Shown in pieces: positions 8,868 through 17,296 of a stretch of DNA of 64,000 bases. Where the stretch lies: NCBI GenBank assembly GCA_029054245.1, contig JAIDFQ010000063.1, positions 1 through 64,000 of the forward strand, read 5' to 3'. Position numbers and translations under genes: made by a program. This stretch comes from Lachnospiraceae bacterium. Its GTDB lineage: Bacteria > Bacillota > Clostridia > Lachnospirales > Lachnospiraceae. The notes beneath the pieces are model-generated. The model was not told where the DNA came from, did not search any database, and was given only the letters and a program-made list of their open reading frames with translations. Each line of letters starts with the position of its first letter. Within the stretch, counting starts at the first letter, position 1.

Positions 8868-9973
8868 GCAGTGAGATTACGGATGCGGTACAGGTCATCC
8901 ATATATTGTTTGAAGGCACAGACCTATTTCTTCGTGTTGCCGGTGCAGGAATAAAACCGTTGAAGCAGCTTGCGAAGCTTTTCATGGGAATCCTTGCAAA
9001 GGAAAAAATGGAAGGGAAGACATCCATGAAAAACCTCCTAAAGCGTGGCGGCGATATGCACGTTTTCAAGTTCCCGCAGGAGCAGCTTAAGAAAGTGGAA
9101 GCGATGGCAAAGAAATATGGAATCCTCTACTCCCTGCTCCCGGATTTTAATAAAGACGGTATGAGGGAGCTTGTTTTCCATGCGGAATCCCTTCCCCGTA
9201 TGAATGCCCTGGTTGAAAAGCTGAAAGCCGGGCAGGTCATGGGATTGGAGGAATATTTTCAGGACACTTCCGGCAGGGATATAGATAAATTTTATGAAGA
9301 AATGAAAGGCAGGGCGGCGGAAATGGGAACAAAGGAAGCAGAAATCAGGCAGGGAAATATGGAAAATAAATCATATTCTGTAAGCGGAATGGGGCAGGAG
9401 CAGAAACAGCCATGGATGGAGACTGGCTACCTGAAGATGAAGGATATTGAGGCGATCCCCTTAGACCAGCGGTTAAATATCTTAGACCGCTACCAGTCCG
9501 GGGAATATGACCCTATTACCATTACAAGTAAATTAGTAACCAAACAGGCAGAGGATCATGTAGTAGTGCGGCTCCCAAGGCAGTCCGGTAAATTTATACG
9601 AATCCCGGCAGAGGACTTCTATTTCCCGGAGGGGAGCCGTACAGCATTGGCGTTCCTTAAGAAGAAAGAGGAAATGAAGGTATATACGGAGCATGGGAGC
9701 GAAATGTTTTCCATGAAAGGCAGTGAAGTCTTCCATAATTATTTTGATACCGTCAATGCAAATATCCGCACTGCCATGGAGCATAAGGCAGATGAAAGGG
9801 AGAGGGATCAGGGAAGCCGGGAAAACAGCAAAGAAAGCGGCAGGGAAGGGAGAACCAGCCAGCCGGAAACCGGGAAGCCGGCAAAAGATATGGCAGAGAA
9901 AACAGCAAAAGATACAACAGAAAAAATAAGGACTGCCAGGAAAGAAATCAAACAGCCGGTGAAAGGCAGGTGA
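8864..9973 (+). CDS. PcfB-like (DUF3801) conjugation protein
   Basis: 369 residues. Residues 1-125 match the pattern of the PcfB/DUF3801 family (short hydrophobic helix, then a K/R-rich block, then FKFPQEQLKKVEAMAKKYGI and LLPDFNKDG). In pCF10-type systems this family works with the coupling ATPase to bring the relaxosome to the channel. The middle (residues 185-300) is a second folded region, and the last 60 residues are a low-complexity lysine/glutamate tail. This protein is about twice the length of classical PcfB. It sits directly upstream of the VirD4-like gene, the conserved order in these elements. Confidence 0.65.
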   Translation: MSSEITDAVQVIHILFEGTDLFLRVAGAGIKPLKQLAKLFMGILAKEKMEGKTSMKNLLKRGGDMHVFKFPQEQLKKVEAMAKKYGILYSLLPDFNKDGMRELVFHAESLPRMNALVEKLKAGQVMGLEEYFQDTSGRDIDKFYEEMKGRAAEMGTKEAEIRQGNMENKSYSVSGMGQEQKQPWMETGYLKMKDIEAIPLDQRLNILDRYQSGEYDPITITSKLVTKQAEDHVVVRLPRQSGKFIRIPAEDFYFPEGSRTALAFLKKKEEMKVYTEHGSEMFSMKGSEVFHNYFDTVNANIRTAMEHKADERERDQGSRENSKESGREGRTSQPETGKPAKDMAEKTAKDTTEKIRTARKEIKQPVKGR

Positions 9974-9977
9974 GTAT

Positions 9978-11804
9978 TTGAAGAAATTAAACGTGTTTAC
10001 CTGTCTTTTTTATGGAACAGTGACAGCCGGATGCACCTATCTGGGGGTTTTTCTTGGCAGCATCATCCATCCGGGCACGACGCTGTATTCTTTTGTTCCG
10101 GCACTTAAGGAGCAGATGGCGAATCCGCTAAAAATCAAAGTGACAGCCTACACCCCATACACCATGGCGGCAGTATTCTTCACAGCACTTTTATCTGTCA
10201 TGGTGCAGAAAACAAACCGGAAGAATTACCGTTTCGGGAAGGAGTATGGTTCGGCAAGGTGGGCGGATGCGGCAATGCTGACAAAACAGCTAGGGGATAA
10301 GGATAATTACCACCGCATCCTCTCACAAAACCTGCGCCTTTCCATGAATACAAGAAAGACTATGCGCAACAACAACATCTTCTGTATCGGCGGCTCCGGC
10401 GCAGGCAAGAGCATGTTCCTCATCAAATGCAACATCATGGAGATGCAGGGCAGTTTTGCCGCCACTGACCCAAAAGGGGAACTGCTTGGGAGCGCAGGAA
10501 ATTATTTAAAGGCAAACGGTTATCAGATAAAGGTTTTTAACCTGATCAGCCCGAAGGAGAGCAACAAATACAATCCCTTTTCCTACATAAGGACGGAGAC
10601 GGATGTACTCAAGCTGATTACGAACCTGATAAAAAATACCACGCCAAAGAAAAGCAGCAGCAACGATCCATTTTGGGAAAACGCAGAAAAACTTTTCCTA
10701 CAGGCGTTATTCTATTATGTGTGGATGGAGATGCCGCCGGGCAGGAAAAATATCGTGTCCGTACTGGAATTGCTGGCAGAAGCAAAAAGGGAAAAGGATG
10801 AGCCCAGCAGGCTTGACCGCCGCATGGAGCTTCTTGCAAGGAGCAGCCCTTTAGGGGAAGACCACCCGGCGGTGCGCCAGTACAGGAAAGTCATGGACGG
10901 AGCGGATAATACCGTAAAGAGCATCATCATCAGCGTAAATGCCAGGCTTGCTTTCCTTGAAAATGAAGCCATAAAGGAACTGTTAGAAACGGATGAGCTG
11001 CATTTTGGTGAATTAGGCACAGGGAAGAACAGTGACAAAAAGACAAAAACGGCTTTATTTATTGTCACGCCGGATTCCGATAAATCCTATGCGTTTCTTG
11101 TGGGAATGCTCTATGAACAGTTGATGCAGGAACTTTATTTTCAGGCAGACACAAAGTATGGCGGCAGGCTCCCCATCCATGTATCGCTCCTGATGGACGA
11201 ATTTTACAATACGCCGCTCCCTGATTCCTACCTGAATTTCTTAAGCACCATGCGGAGCAGGGAGATATCCAACGTGATCGTGGTGCAGAATATCGCACAG
11301 ATCAAGGAACTGTTTAAGGACGGATGGGAGACCGTACCGGGCAATGCGGACACCCTTGTCTATCTTGGCGGCAATGAGCAGTCAAGCCATAAGTACATCA
11401 GCGAATTGCTGGGGAAAAGCACAATAGATAAAAGAAGCAGCGGTGAGACCCTGGGAAAGCGTGGCAGTTCCAGCCGGAATTATGATGTCCTTGGGCGTGA
11501 GCTTATGACGTCCGATGAAGTGAGGAAACTGGATAATAAAAAATGCATTGTCCTGATCCGGGGCTGTGACCCGGTGATAGATTTTAAGTTCAACACCTTT
11601 AAGCATCCCATGTTCAAAAGGAGCGGTGACGGGGAAGGGAAGTGGTACATCCACCACCCGGAAAGGAAAAAGGGCATAGATATCATAGATAAAGAAACAG
11701 CAGAACGCCTGAAAAAAGAGGCAGGGGAAGATGGGAATGTCATCATCACCACCATAACCGCAGAAGATCTGATAAGGCTTGGAAATGCATCAGGAGAGAA
11801 GTAA
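9978..11804 (+). CDS. virD4: VirD4/TraG-type coupling ATPase
   Basis: 608 residues. The type IV coupling protein links the relaxosome to the secretion channel and powers DNA export. Two N-terminal membrane helices (about residues 6-28 and 53-72) are followed by Walker A GGSGAGKS (138-145) with the downstream phrase TDPKGELL, and Walker B LLMDEF (404-409). The family phrase NVIVVQNIAQIKELF is present. The start is TTG at 9978, just past the upstream stop; the best SD-like sequence is the AGG inside the upstream stop region, so initiation may depend on coupling. Confidence 0.9.
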   Translation: MKKLNVFTCLFYGTVTAGCTYLGVFLGSIIHPGTTLYSFVPALKEQMANPLKIKVTAYTPYTMAAVFFTALLSVMVQKTNRKNYRFGKEYGSARWADAAMLTKQLGDKDNYHRILSQNLRLSMNTRKTMRNNNIFCIGGSGAGKSMFLIKCNIMEMQGSFAATDPKGELLGSAGNYLKANGYQIKVFNLISPKESNKYNPFSYIRTETDVLKLITNLIKNTTPKKSSSNDPFWENAEKLFLQALFYYVWMEMPPGRKNIVSVLELLAEAKREKDEPSRLDRRMELLARSSPLGEDHPAVRQYRKVMDGADNTVKSIIISVNARLAFLENEAIKELLETDELHFGELGTGKNSDKKTKTALFIVTPDSDKSYAFLVGMLYEQLMQELYFQADTKYGGRLPIHVSLLMDEFYNTPLPDSYLNFLSTMRSREISNVIVVQNIAQIKELFKDGWETVPGNADTLVYLGGNEQSSHKYISELLGKSTIDKRSSGETLGKRGSSSRNYDVLGRELMTSDEVRKLDNKKCIVLIRGCDPVIDFKFNTFKHPMFKRSGDGEGKWYIHHPERKKGIDIIDKETAERLKKEAGEDGNVIITTITAEDLIRLGNASGEK

Positions 11805-11989
11805 GAGACACAGATAAAAGAAGCAATTACCAGATTTCAGATAGAGAGAAAGCCAGCCCATAAAAGCTGATAAAGCAAAAACAGCAGCCAGCCTGAAATA
11901 AGGCAGAATATAAAAACCAGACAGCCCATGGAACAAAAATATAGCAGCCAATAACCAGATAATTAGTATAAAGAAAGGATTCAACCATT
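11805..11989 (+). other. 185-nt intergenic leader before the pilin-like gene
   Basis: No ORF on either strand looks genuine. The stretch contains direct echoes of the segment 'gccagcccataaaagc' / 'gccagcctgaaat' / 'agccaataaccag', and ends with AGAAAGGA before the next ATG. I see no convincing terminator or promoter. It probably acts as a spacer or mRNA-processing leader for the highly expressed pilin-like gene. Confidence 0.3.
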
Positions 11990-12334
11990 ATGAAAAGAGA
12001 AAATATAACCGTAACCACATTCAGCAAAAAAAACAGATTTAAGAAACATTTCGTGCCTATGGCGGCAGGCATCATCACAGCCGCATCCCTGTATGCCCTG
12101 CCCGTCCATGCATCCGGGGTATCGGAAGTTTTAAATCCCATCAACAACTTAAAGACACTTGTACTTGCCATTATCGGCGCAGTAGGCGTGATCATCCTTG
12201 CCAAGAACGTGATGGAGTTCGCACAGGCATACCAGCAGCAGGATTCCTCTTCCATGAATTCCGCCCTTAAGGGGATCGTAGCAGGGCTTATCATGGCAGG
12301 CATTTCCGCAGTGATGACCTTCCTTGGATTTTAA
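11990..12334 (+). CDS. Maff2-family VirB2-like pilin or channel subunit
   Basis: 114 residues. A basic N-terminus is followed by a hydrophobic signal-like helix ending in ALPVHASG (cleavage plausible after residue 42), then two transmembrane helices (about 55-75 and 93-112) separated by a short polar loop AYQQQDSSSMNSA. This layout is that of the small VirB2-like Maff2 proteins of Firmicute conjugative elements. It sits immediately upstream of the VirB6-like gene, 14 nt away, the usual order. SD AAAGGA precedes the ATG. Confidence 0.8.
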   Translation: MKRENITVTTFSKKNRFKKHFVPMAAGIITAASLYALPVHASGVSEVLNPINNLKTLVLAIIGAVGVIILAKNVMEFAQAYQQQDSSSMNSALKGIVAGLIMAGISAVMTFLGF

Positions 12335-12348
12335 GGGGAGGCGTATTT

Positions 12349-13191
12349 ATGGAGATTTTTAAGTTAGGGGATGACATCCTTGCCCTGCTGGAAATGGTGC
12401 TTGGGTTCTGGAATAACCAGATCAGCCTTGTGTTCTCCCTGCTGGGGCAGTCGCCTGTCTCTTTCAAGGGCGGCGGCCCATGGGCGGTAGTGGAAAACCT
12501 GCAGCCTTTGTTTGTAGGAGTGGGGAGCGGGCTTGTGGTGCTGTTCTTTGTGATAGGATTTTGTGCAGAGAGCGTGGATATCAAAAGCGAGTTCCGCTTG
12601 GAAGCAATGCTCCGTATGCTGATACGCCTTTGGATAGCGCAGTGGCTTGTGGCAAACAACCTGACGATCTTAAAGGCATTTTTCAGCAGCATCGGGGCTA
12701 TGGTAAGCCATATCGGGAATACCACCATGGCGCAGGCATCGATCGGGGCAGGGGAAGCGGAGGTCATAGAAAACCTTGGCTTTGCAACAAGCCTCCTGTT
12801 CCTGATCCTGTCAGTGATCCTGTCGCTTATCATACTGGTATGCGGATTTTTCATTATCTACACTGTATATTTCCGGTTCCTGAAAATAATGGTGATCGTG
12901 CCGCTTGCGGCGATCGCCTTTTCCACCCTTGCAGGAAACCGGACGGTGAGCGCTACATGTGTCAGATATTTCAAGTATTTCTTATCCGTTGTGATGGAGG
13001 CAGTCACTATGGCGCTTGCTATTCTTATCTGCAATGCATTTATCAGCGCAGGGCTTCCGTCCTTTACAGGGGGCTATGCGGATTGGGCGCAGGTGCTTAT
13101 ATATCTGTGTGAAATCACCTTTACCATAGCCCTGACAGTCGGGGCATGTAAAGGCGCACAGTCACTGACAGGCAGGGCATTGGGATTGTAA
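12349..13191 (+). CDS. VirB6/TrbL-like conjugation channel membrane protein
   Basis: 280 residues with about six transmembrane segments (near residues 20-38, 55-75, 92-112, 143-172, 178-198, 210-230 and a last one at 243-265). The conserved run YFRFLKIMVIVPLAAIAFST in the middle is characteristic of the VirB6-like protein of CTn/ICE modules in Clostridia. It is predicted to form the inner-membrane part of the mating channel. SD AGGGGAGG lies 6 nt before the ATG. It follows Maff2 and precedes PrgI, as in related elements. Confidence 0.8.
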   Translation: MEIFKLGDDILALLEMVLGFWNNQISLVFSLLGQSPVSFKGGGPWAVVENLQPLFVGVGSGLVVLFFVIGFCAESVDIKSEFRLEAMLRMLIRLWIAQWLVANNLTILKAFFSSIGAMVSHIGNTTMAQASIGAGEAEVIENLGFATSLLFLILSVILSLIILVCGFFIIYTVYFRFLKIMVIVPLAAIAFSTLAGNRTVSATCVRYFKYFLSVVMEAVTMALAILICNAFISAGLPSFTGGYADWAQVLIYLCEITFTIALTVGACKGAQSLTGRALGL

Positions 13192-13205
13192 CAGGGAAGT
13201 AAGAA

Positions 13206-13233
13206 ATATGGCAGGGATAAATCTCTGCCATAT
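13206..13233 (+). other. 9-bp intergenic hairpin
   Basis: Perfect inverted repeat ATATGGCAG (13206-13214) and CTGCCATAT (13225-13233) with a 10-nt loop. There is no T-run after it, so it is not a standard terminator. It lies in the 119-nt spacer between the VirB6-like and PrgI genes and may stabilise or separate transcript segments. Confidence 0.4.
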
Positions 13234-13310
13234 GGGAAGCTGAAAACATAGAGACCGGGGAGCGGTAAACAAAAAGGAAGACAGCCGCATCCCGGCAGGA
13301 AGGAGAAAAA

Positions 13311-13748
13311 ATGATTATTGAGATAAACAAAGACATTGAAAAATATCAGGAGAGCGTGGCAATGGGGCTGAGCGCAAAGCAGCTTGCCTATTCCATCCTT
13401 GCCCTTGGCAGTGGATGTATCATAGTATTCCTATTGTATGAAAAGATCGGGCTGACCTTTAGCTGTTACGTGGCGGTTCCCATAGTTGCCCCTATTGCAT
13501 TATGCGGCTTCTATTCCTACAACGGCATGGGATTCCGGGAAGTGTTCACCCGGTATATGCGGAGCATTTTCAGGAATAAGGCACTTGTGTTTCAATCCGG
13601 CGGCTACAGGGAAATGGTGTCGGAGATAAAGGCAAAGGAGGAAGCAGAAAAGAGGGCGGCAGCAAGAAAAGCGAAGGAGGAACGGAAACGGATGCAGAAG
13701 GGGAAAGTGAAAAGCAGGGTAAGATGCTTATTTAAAAAGAAAGCATAA
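13311..13748 (+). CDS. PrgI-family conjugation membrane protein
   Basis: 145 residues. The N-terminus MIIEINKDIEKYQESVAMGL and two adjacent transmembrane helices (about residues 27-48 and 52-70) followed by a basic cytoplasmic tail match the PrgI family, which partners the VirB4 ATPase at the inner membrane. The tail after residue 105 is almost entirely K/R/E/A. SD AAGGAGA precedes the ATG by 7 nt. The virB4 gene lies downstream, separated by a small ORF and a terminator-like hairpin. Confidence 0.8.
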   Translation: MIIEINKDIEKYQESVAMGLSAKQLAYSILALGSGCIIVFLLYEKIGLTFSCYVAVPIVAPIALCGFYSYNGMGFREVFTRYMRSIFRNKALVFQSGGYREMVSEIKAKEEAEKRAAARKAKEERKRMQKGKVKSRVRCLFKKKA

Positions 13749-13825
13749 ATCAATATTTTACCGTAGAAGAAATGGGGAAAATATGATATGCTTGCAGCAG
13801 GAAACTTGAAAGGGGAAAAGCGTAT

Positions 13826-13999
13826 ATGGCAGATATGGAAAAGGAAAGAAGAGTTTACGATATTGGCGAAATAAAAATAGACGGTCTTGAACCCACACCG
13901 GAAATGAAGGAACTGCTGGAAAAGGAAAAGCGTGGTGAGATCACCAGGGAAGAAATATGGGATATATTTAACAGCAGGGGGTACAGGATGAAACCATAG
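13826..13999 (+). CDS. 57-residue small protein with VbhA antitoxin-like motif
   Basis: ATG at 13826, stop TAG at 13997-13999. It reads MADMEKERRVYDIGEIKIDG then a helical part ending EKEKRGEITREEIWDIF. The phrase 'x-G-E-I-T-x-E-E-x' after a charged helix is reminiscent of the VbhA-type antitoxin domain, which inhibits Fic toxins. It has plausible coding character and an upstream GGGGAAAAG. The family match is weak at this length. It lies between PrgI and virB4 and is a likely real gene of the ICE. It could equally be an unclassified small accessory protein. Confidence 0.5.
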   Translation: MADMEKERRVYDIGEIKIDGLEPTPEMKELLEKEKRGEITREEIWDIFNSRGYRMKP

Positions 14000-14109
14000 A
14001 AATCCGTTAATGTACCATAAGCCAGCCCAAAGTACAGTATTACAAAAGAATTCCAGCCAGACAGAAGAGATTCCAATAAATCTATTAGAAACATAAATCA
14101 ACCATCAGA

Positions 14110-14148
14110 CCCGGAAGGGAGTGCAGAAAACTCCCTTTTGGGTTTTTT
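14110..14148 (+). terminator. intrinsic terminator or attenuator inside the conjugation operon
   Basis: CCC (14110-14112), AAGGGAGT (14115-14122), loop GCAGAAA, ACTCCCTT (14130-14137), GGG (14140-14142), then TTTTTT. The stem and T-run are textbook. It stands between the 57-residue ORF and virB4, so it either limits read-through from upstream or acts as a regulated attenuator. Confidence 0.75.
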
Positions 14149-14220
14149 CTGCATATGGGAGCGGTTATATAAAAGATTGTTCCCATCCCCTTCCGCTTAT
14201 AAAAGGAAGGAGCAGACAGA

Positions 14221-16629
14221 TTGAGGTTATTCCAGGACAAATTTTCTATCTATAAAAAGGCAGGGGAGCCTTTATACAAAACCCCGAAGAGCGTGCAGGA
14301 GTGCATAGAGATCCTTAAGATTGCACCGGACGGTATCTTTGAAGTGGCAGGGAACCGCTACAGCAAAAGCTACCTGTTTTCGGACGTGAACTACAACACC
14401 ACCAGCGAGGCGGAGCAGGTGGGGATATTTGAAAGCTACTGCAAATTCTTAAATGCCATGGACGTGGAGTTCAAGATCACCATCAACAACAAAAACCGGA
14501 ACATGAGATCCCTGCGTGAAAAGGTATTGTTCCAGAAAAAGGGTGACGGGAACGATGTGGAGCGTGGCTGCTACAACCAGATCATGGAGAAGAAGATCAT
14601 GGAAGGAAAGCAGGGCATAGAGCAGGAGAGATACCTGACTGTCTCCATCATCAGGAAGAATTATGAGGAAGCAAAGGCGGCGTTTGCCAGCCTTGAGGCA
14701 GTATTGCAGAAAGGTTTCGGGGAGCTGGGGAGCAGCCTTGCCACTTTAAACGGAGTGGAACGCCTGCGTACCCTCCATGATTTTTACCGTATGGGCGAAG
14801 AGGAATATTTCTCCTTCGATTTTGAAGAGGCGGTAAGGGTGAGCCGGGATTATAAAGATGATATCTGCAACAGCATGTTAAAGTTTTACCCTACCTATAT
14901 GCAGGATGAAAAGCGGTTTGCCAAGGCACTTTTTATCAAGAAATACCCAAGTTCCTTATCGGACAGATTCCTCACAGAACTTGCAACCGTTCCGGCGCAT
15001 ACCATTATCAGCATTGATGTAGCGCCCATCCCCAAGGATGTGACCACCAGTACCCTACAGAAGAAGTACATGGGGATCGAGAGCGACATCATCCGCCAGC
15101 AGAGGGTAAGGAACAAGAATAACGATTTCTCTTCCGATATTTCCTACAATAAGCGGACAGAGAAACAGCAGATCGAGGAGATCATGGATGACGTGCGGGA
15201 GAATGACCAGCGGCTCTTCTATGTGGCAGTGACCATCATCATCAAGGCAGATACGAAGGAAGAACTGGAAGCCATAGGGGAAACCTTAGTGACTATCGGC
15301 AAAAGGAACTCCTGCCAGATAGAGGCGCATTACCTGAAACAGAGGGAAGCACTGAATACTGCATTGCCGGTCGGTGTGCGTCAGGTGGAGACCATGCGCA
15401 CCCTTATGACACAATCCCTTGCGGTACTCATGCCCTTTAACGTGCAGGAGCTTTACCTTCCGGGAAAAGGAGGCACGTATTATGGCGTGAACCAGGTCAG
15501 CCGCAACATTCTCTTTGGAAACCGGAAAAGGCTGGTAAATGGGAACGGTTTTATTTTTGGCGTACCCGGATCGGGGAAGTCCTTCTTTGCCAAGATGGAG
15601 ATGGGGAATGTATTTTTGAATACGGATGATGATATTATTGTGATTGATCCCCAGCATGAATATTTCGGCATTGCGGAGCGGTTCGGCGGCCAGGTGGTAG
15701 TCCTCTCCACCTATACAGGGAACTACATTAACCCTATGGCACTGCCGGAGGATGTATCTGACATTCAGGGCATCATTGCGGAAAAGGGAGAGTTCATGCT
15801 TGGCATCTGTGAGCAGTGTATGGGAGAGGCGCTTAATTCCCGACAGAAATCTATTATAGACCGCTGTGTACGCCTGCTCTATCAGGAGATTAAAGAGGAA
15901 TGCATGAGGAACAGGGGGAAACAGGAAGGGGAGAAAACAAAGACTTTATGGAATCAGAAAACCTTACAGGACTATTATGAAATATTGATTGTACAGCCGG
16001 AGATGGAGGCAAAGGAACTTGCCCTTTCGCTGGAATTATTTATCGGCGGTTCATTAAATATCTTCGCCCATGAAACAAATGTGGATATCGACAACCGCTT
16101 TCTGGTCTATGGCATCCGGGATATGGGGAAGGAATTATCCGCTATCTCCATGCTTGTGATGATGGAGAATATCGGGAACCGCATCATGGAGAATGCAAAG
16201 CGGGGCAGGGCTACATGGCTTGTGATAGATGAATTCCATGTGCTTCTTGATAAGGAATATTCTGCAAAATACCTGTTTTCATTATGGAAGAAGGTGCGGA
16301 AATTAGGTGGGCTTTGTAGTGGAATTACGCAAAATGTGGTCGATATGCTGCAGAACTATACAGCCACCACCATGCTTGCCAATTCGGAGTTTGTGGCATT
16401 ATTGCGGCAGGCACCTACTGACCTTGAAAAGCTATCGGAAGTGATCAACATCAGCCCGGAGCAGCTTAAGTTTGTCCGGGGAGCGCAGAGCGGAACAGGG
16501 ATATTGAAGCATGGCAACATGATCGTGCCTATGGATATCACTGTCGATAAGGACAGCCCCATCTATAAATTATTTTCCACCAACCCTTTTGAGGACGGGA
16601 AGGAGGCTGCCCATGAAGAAGGACATTGA
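14221..16629 (+). CDS. virB4: VirB4/TraE-type conjugation ATPase
   Basis: 802 residues. Energises assembly of the type IV secretion channel. The N-terminal region (1-400) is the VirB4 CagE-like part. The C-terminal ATPase has Walker A GVPGSGKSF (447-455), the phrase IVIDPQHEY, and Walker B WLVIDEFHVLL (D670, E671). The start is TTG at 14221 preceded by AAAGGAAGGAG, which is a strong SD. The last codons overlap the next gene by 17 nt. Length fits the ICE VirB4 group (about 790-810). Confidence 0.9.
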   Translation: MRLFQDKFSIYKKAGEPLYKTPKSVQECIEILKIAPDGIFEVAGNRYSKSYLFSDVNYNTTSEAEQVGIFESYCKFLNAMDVEFKITINNKNRNMRSLREKVLFQKKGDGNDVERGCYNQIMEKKIMEGKQGIEQERYLTVSIIRKNYEEAKAAFASLEAVLQKGFGELGSSLATLNGVERLRTLHDFYRMGEEEYFSFDFEEAVRVSRDYKDDICNSMLKFYPTYMQDEKRFAKALFIKKYPSSLSDRFLTELATVPAHTIISIDVAPIPKDVTTSTLQKKYMGIESDIIRQQRVRNKNNDFSSDISYNKRTEKQQIEEIMDDVRENDQRLFYVAVTIIIKADTKEELEAIGETLVTIGKRNSCQIEAHYLKQREALNTALPVGVRQVETMRTLMTQSLAVLMPFNVQELYLPGKGGTYYGVNQVSRNILFGNRKRLVNGNGFIFGVPGSGKSFFAKMEMGNVFLNTDDDIIVIDPQHEYFGIAERFGGQVVVLSTYTGNYINPMALPEDVSDIQGIIAEKGEFMLGICEQCMGEALNSRQKSIIDRCVRLLYQEIKEECMRNRGKQEGEKTKTLWNQKTLQDYYEILIVQPEMEAKELALSLELFIGGSLNIFAHETNVDIDNRFLVYGIRDMGKELSAISMLVMMENIGNRIMENAKRGRATWLVIDEFHVLLDKEYSAKYLFSLWKKVRKLGGLCSGITQNVVDMLQNYTATTMLANSEFVALLRQAPTDLEKLSEVINISPEQLKFVRGAQSGTGILKHGNMIVPMDITVDKDSPIYKLFSTNPFEDGKEAAHEEGH

Positions 16630-17296
16630 AAAAGCATTGAAAGAATTTTTGATGGATGTAAGGACTACCGGGGAAGAGAGGAAGAAGGGAATCCCGCTTA
16701 TCACATTTGTATATAAGGAAGAGGACAAGGCAGTGCTGCTTAAGGCGCTGCCTTTGCCGTTGGCGGATATCCAGCCGGAAAGGGATATACCTGTGGGGAA
16801 GGAACTTTTATATAGGGTGGATTTCTTCAGGGAAGGGGAAGCGAAGGTATCGTTCGGCGTACTGCCTGCAATAAAAGAACCTGCCACATTTTTAACGCTC
16901 CTTGACAATGCCATCAAAACCGGCGACAGGAAAGCCGGGTATCAGGGTCTTTGCGATTACCTGAAATTCCACAATGCATTATGCGGTCTGGAAGCCCTTG
17001 CGGAAGGGGAACTGCCGCTTATGGGGCAGACACCGGAAAATACGGGAGAAACCAAAAAGTCCGGAGAAGATGCAGCGGCAGAAAATGCAGCGCAGGCAGA
17101 AAAAAGCAGGGAAGCAGGAGCACAGGACAGATATACCCCTGCCAACACAGCGTACTACAAGGAAGTCCTCTCTTATGTGCAGACAGGCAGGGATATCCTG
17201 AACGCCTGCCCTTATGGAACGCCCTTGCCGCCATTCCCTGACCGCAGCGCATTTATGGCAGGGTGGTATCGGGAGAACGGGCAGGGGAGCCTATGA
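16613..17296 (+). CDS. conjugation-module protein of unknown function
   Basis: 227 residues from the ATG at 16613, chosen because AGGAGG (16601-16606) sits 6 nt before it; longer in-frame starts lie deep in virB4. Residues 1-115 are a small alpha/beta domain with SseB-like character in its rhythm, but I cannot assign a family with confidence. Residues 145-185 are a low-complexity E/K/A linker, and 186-227 a short helical end. No signal or membrane segment. It overlaps virB4 by 17 nt and the NlpC/P60 gene by 4 nt (ATGA), so it belongs to the channel operon. Confidence 0.65.
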   Translation: MKKDIEKALKEFLMDVRTTGEERKKGIPLITFVYKEEDKAVLLKALPLPLADIQPERDIPVGKELLYRVDFFREGEAKVSFGVLPAIKEPATFLTLLDNAIKTGDRKAGYQGLCDYLKFHNALCGLEALAEGELPLMGQTPENTGETKKSGEDAAAENAAQAEKSREAGAQDRYTPANTAYYKEVLSYVQTGRDILNACPYGTPLPPFPDRSAFMAGWYRENGQGSL

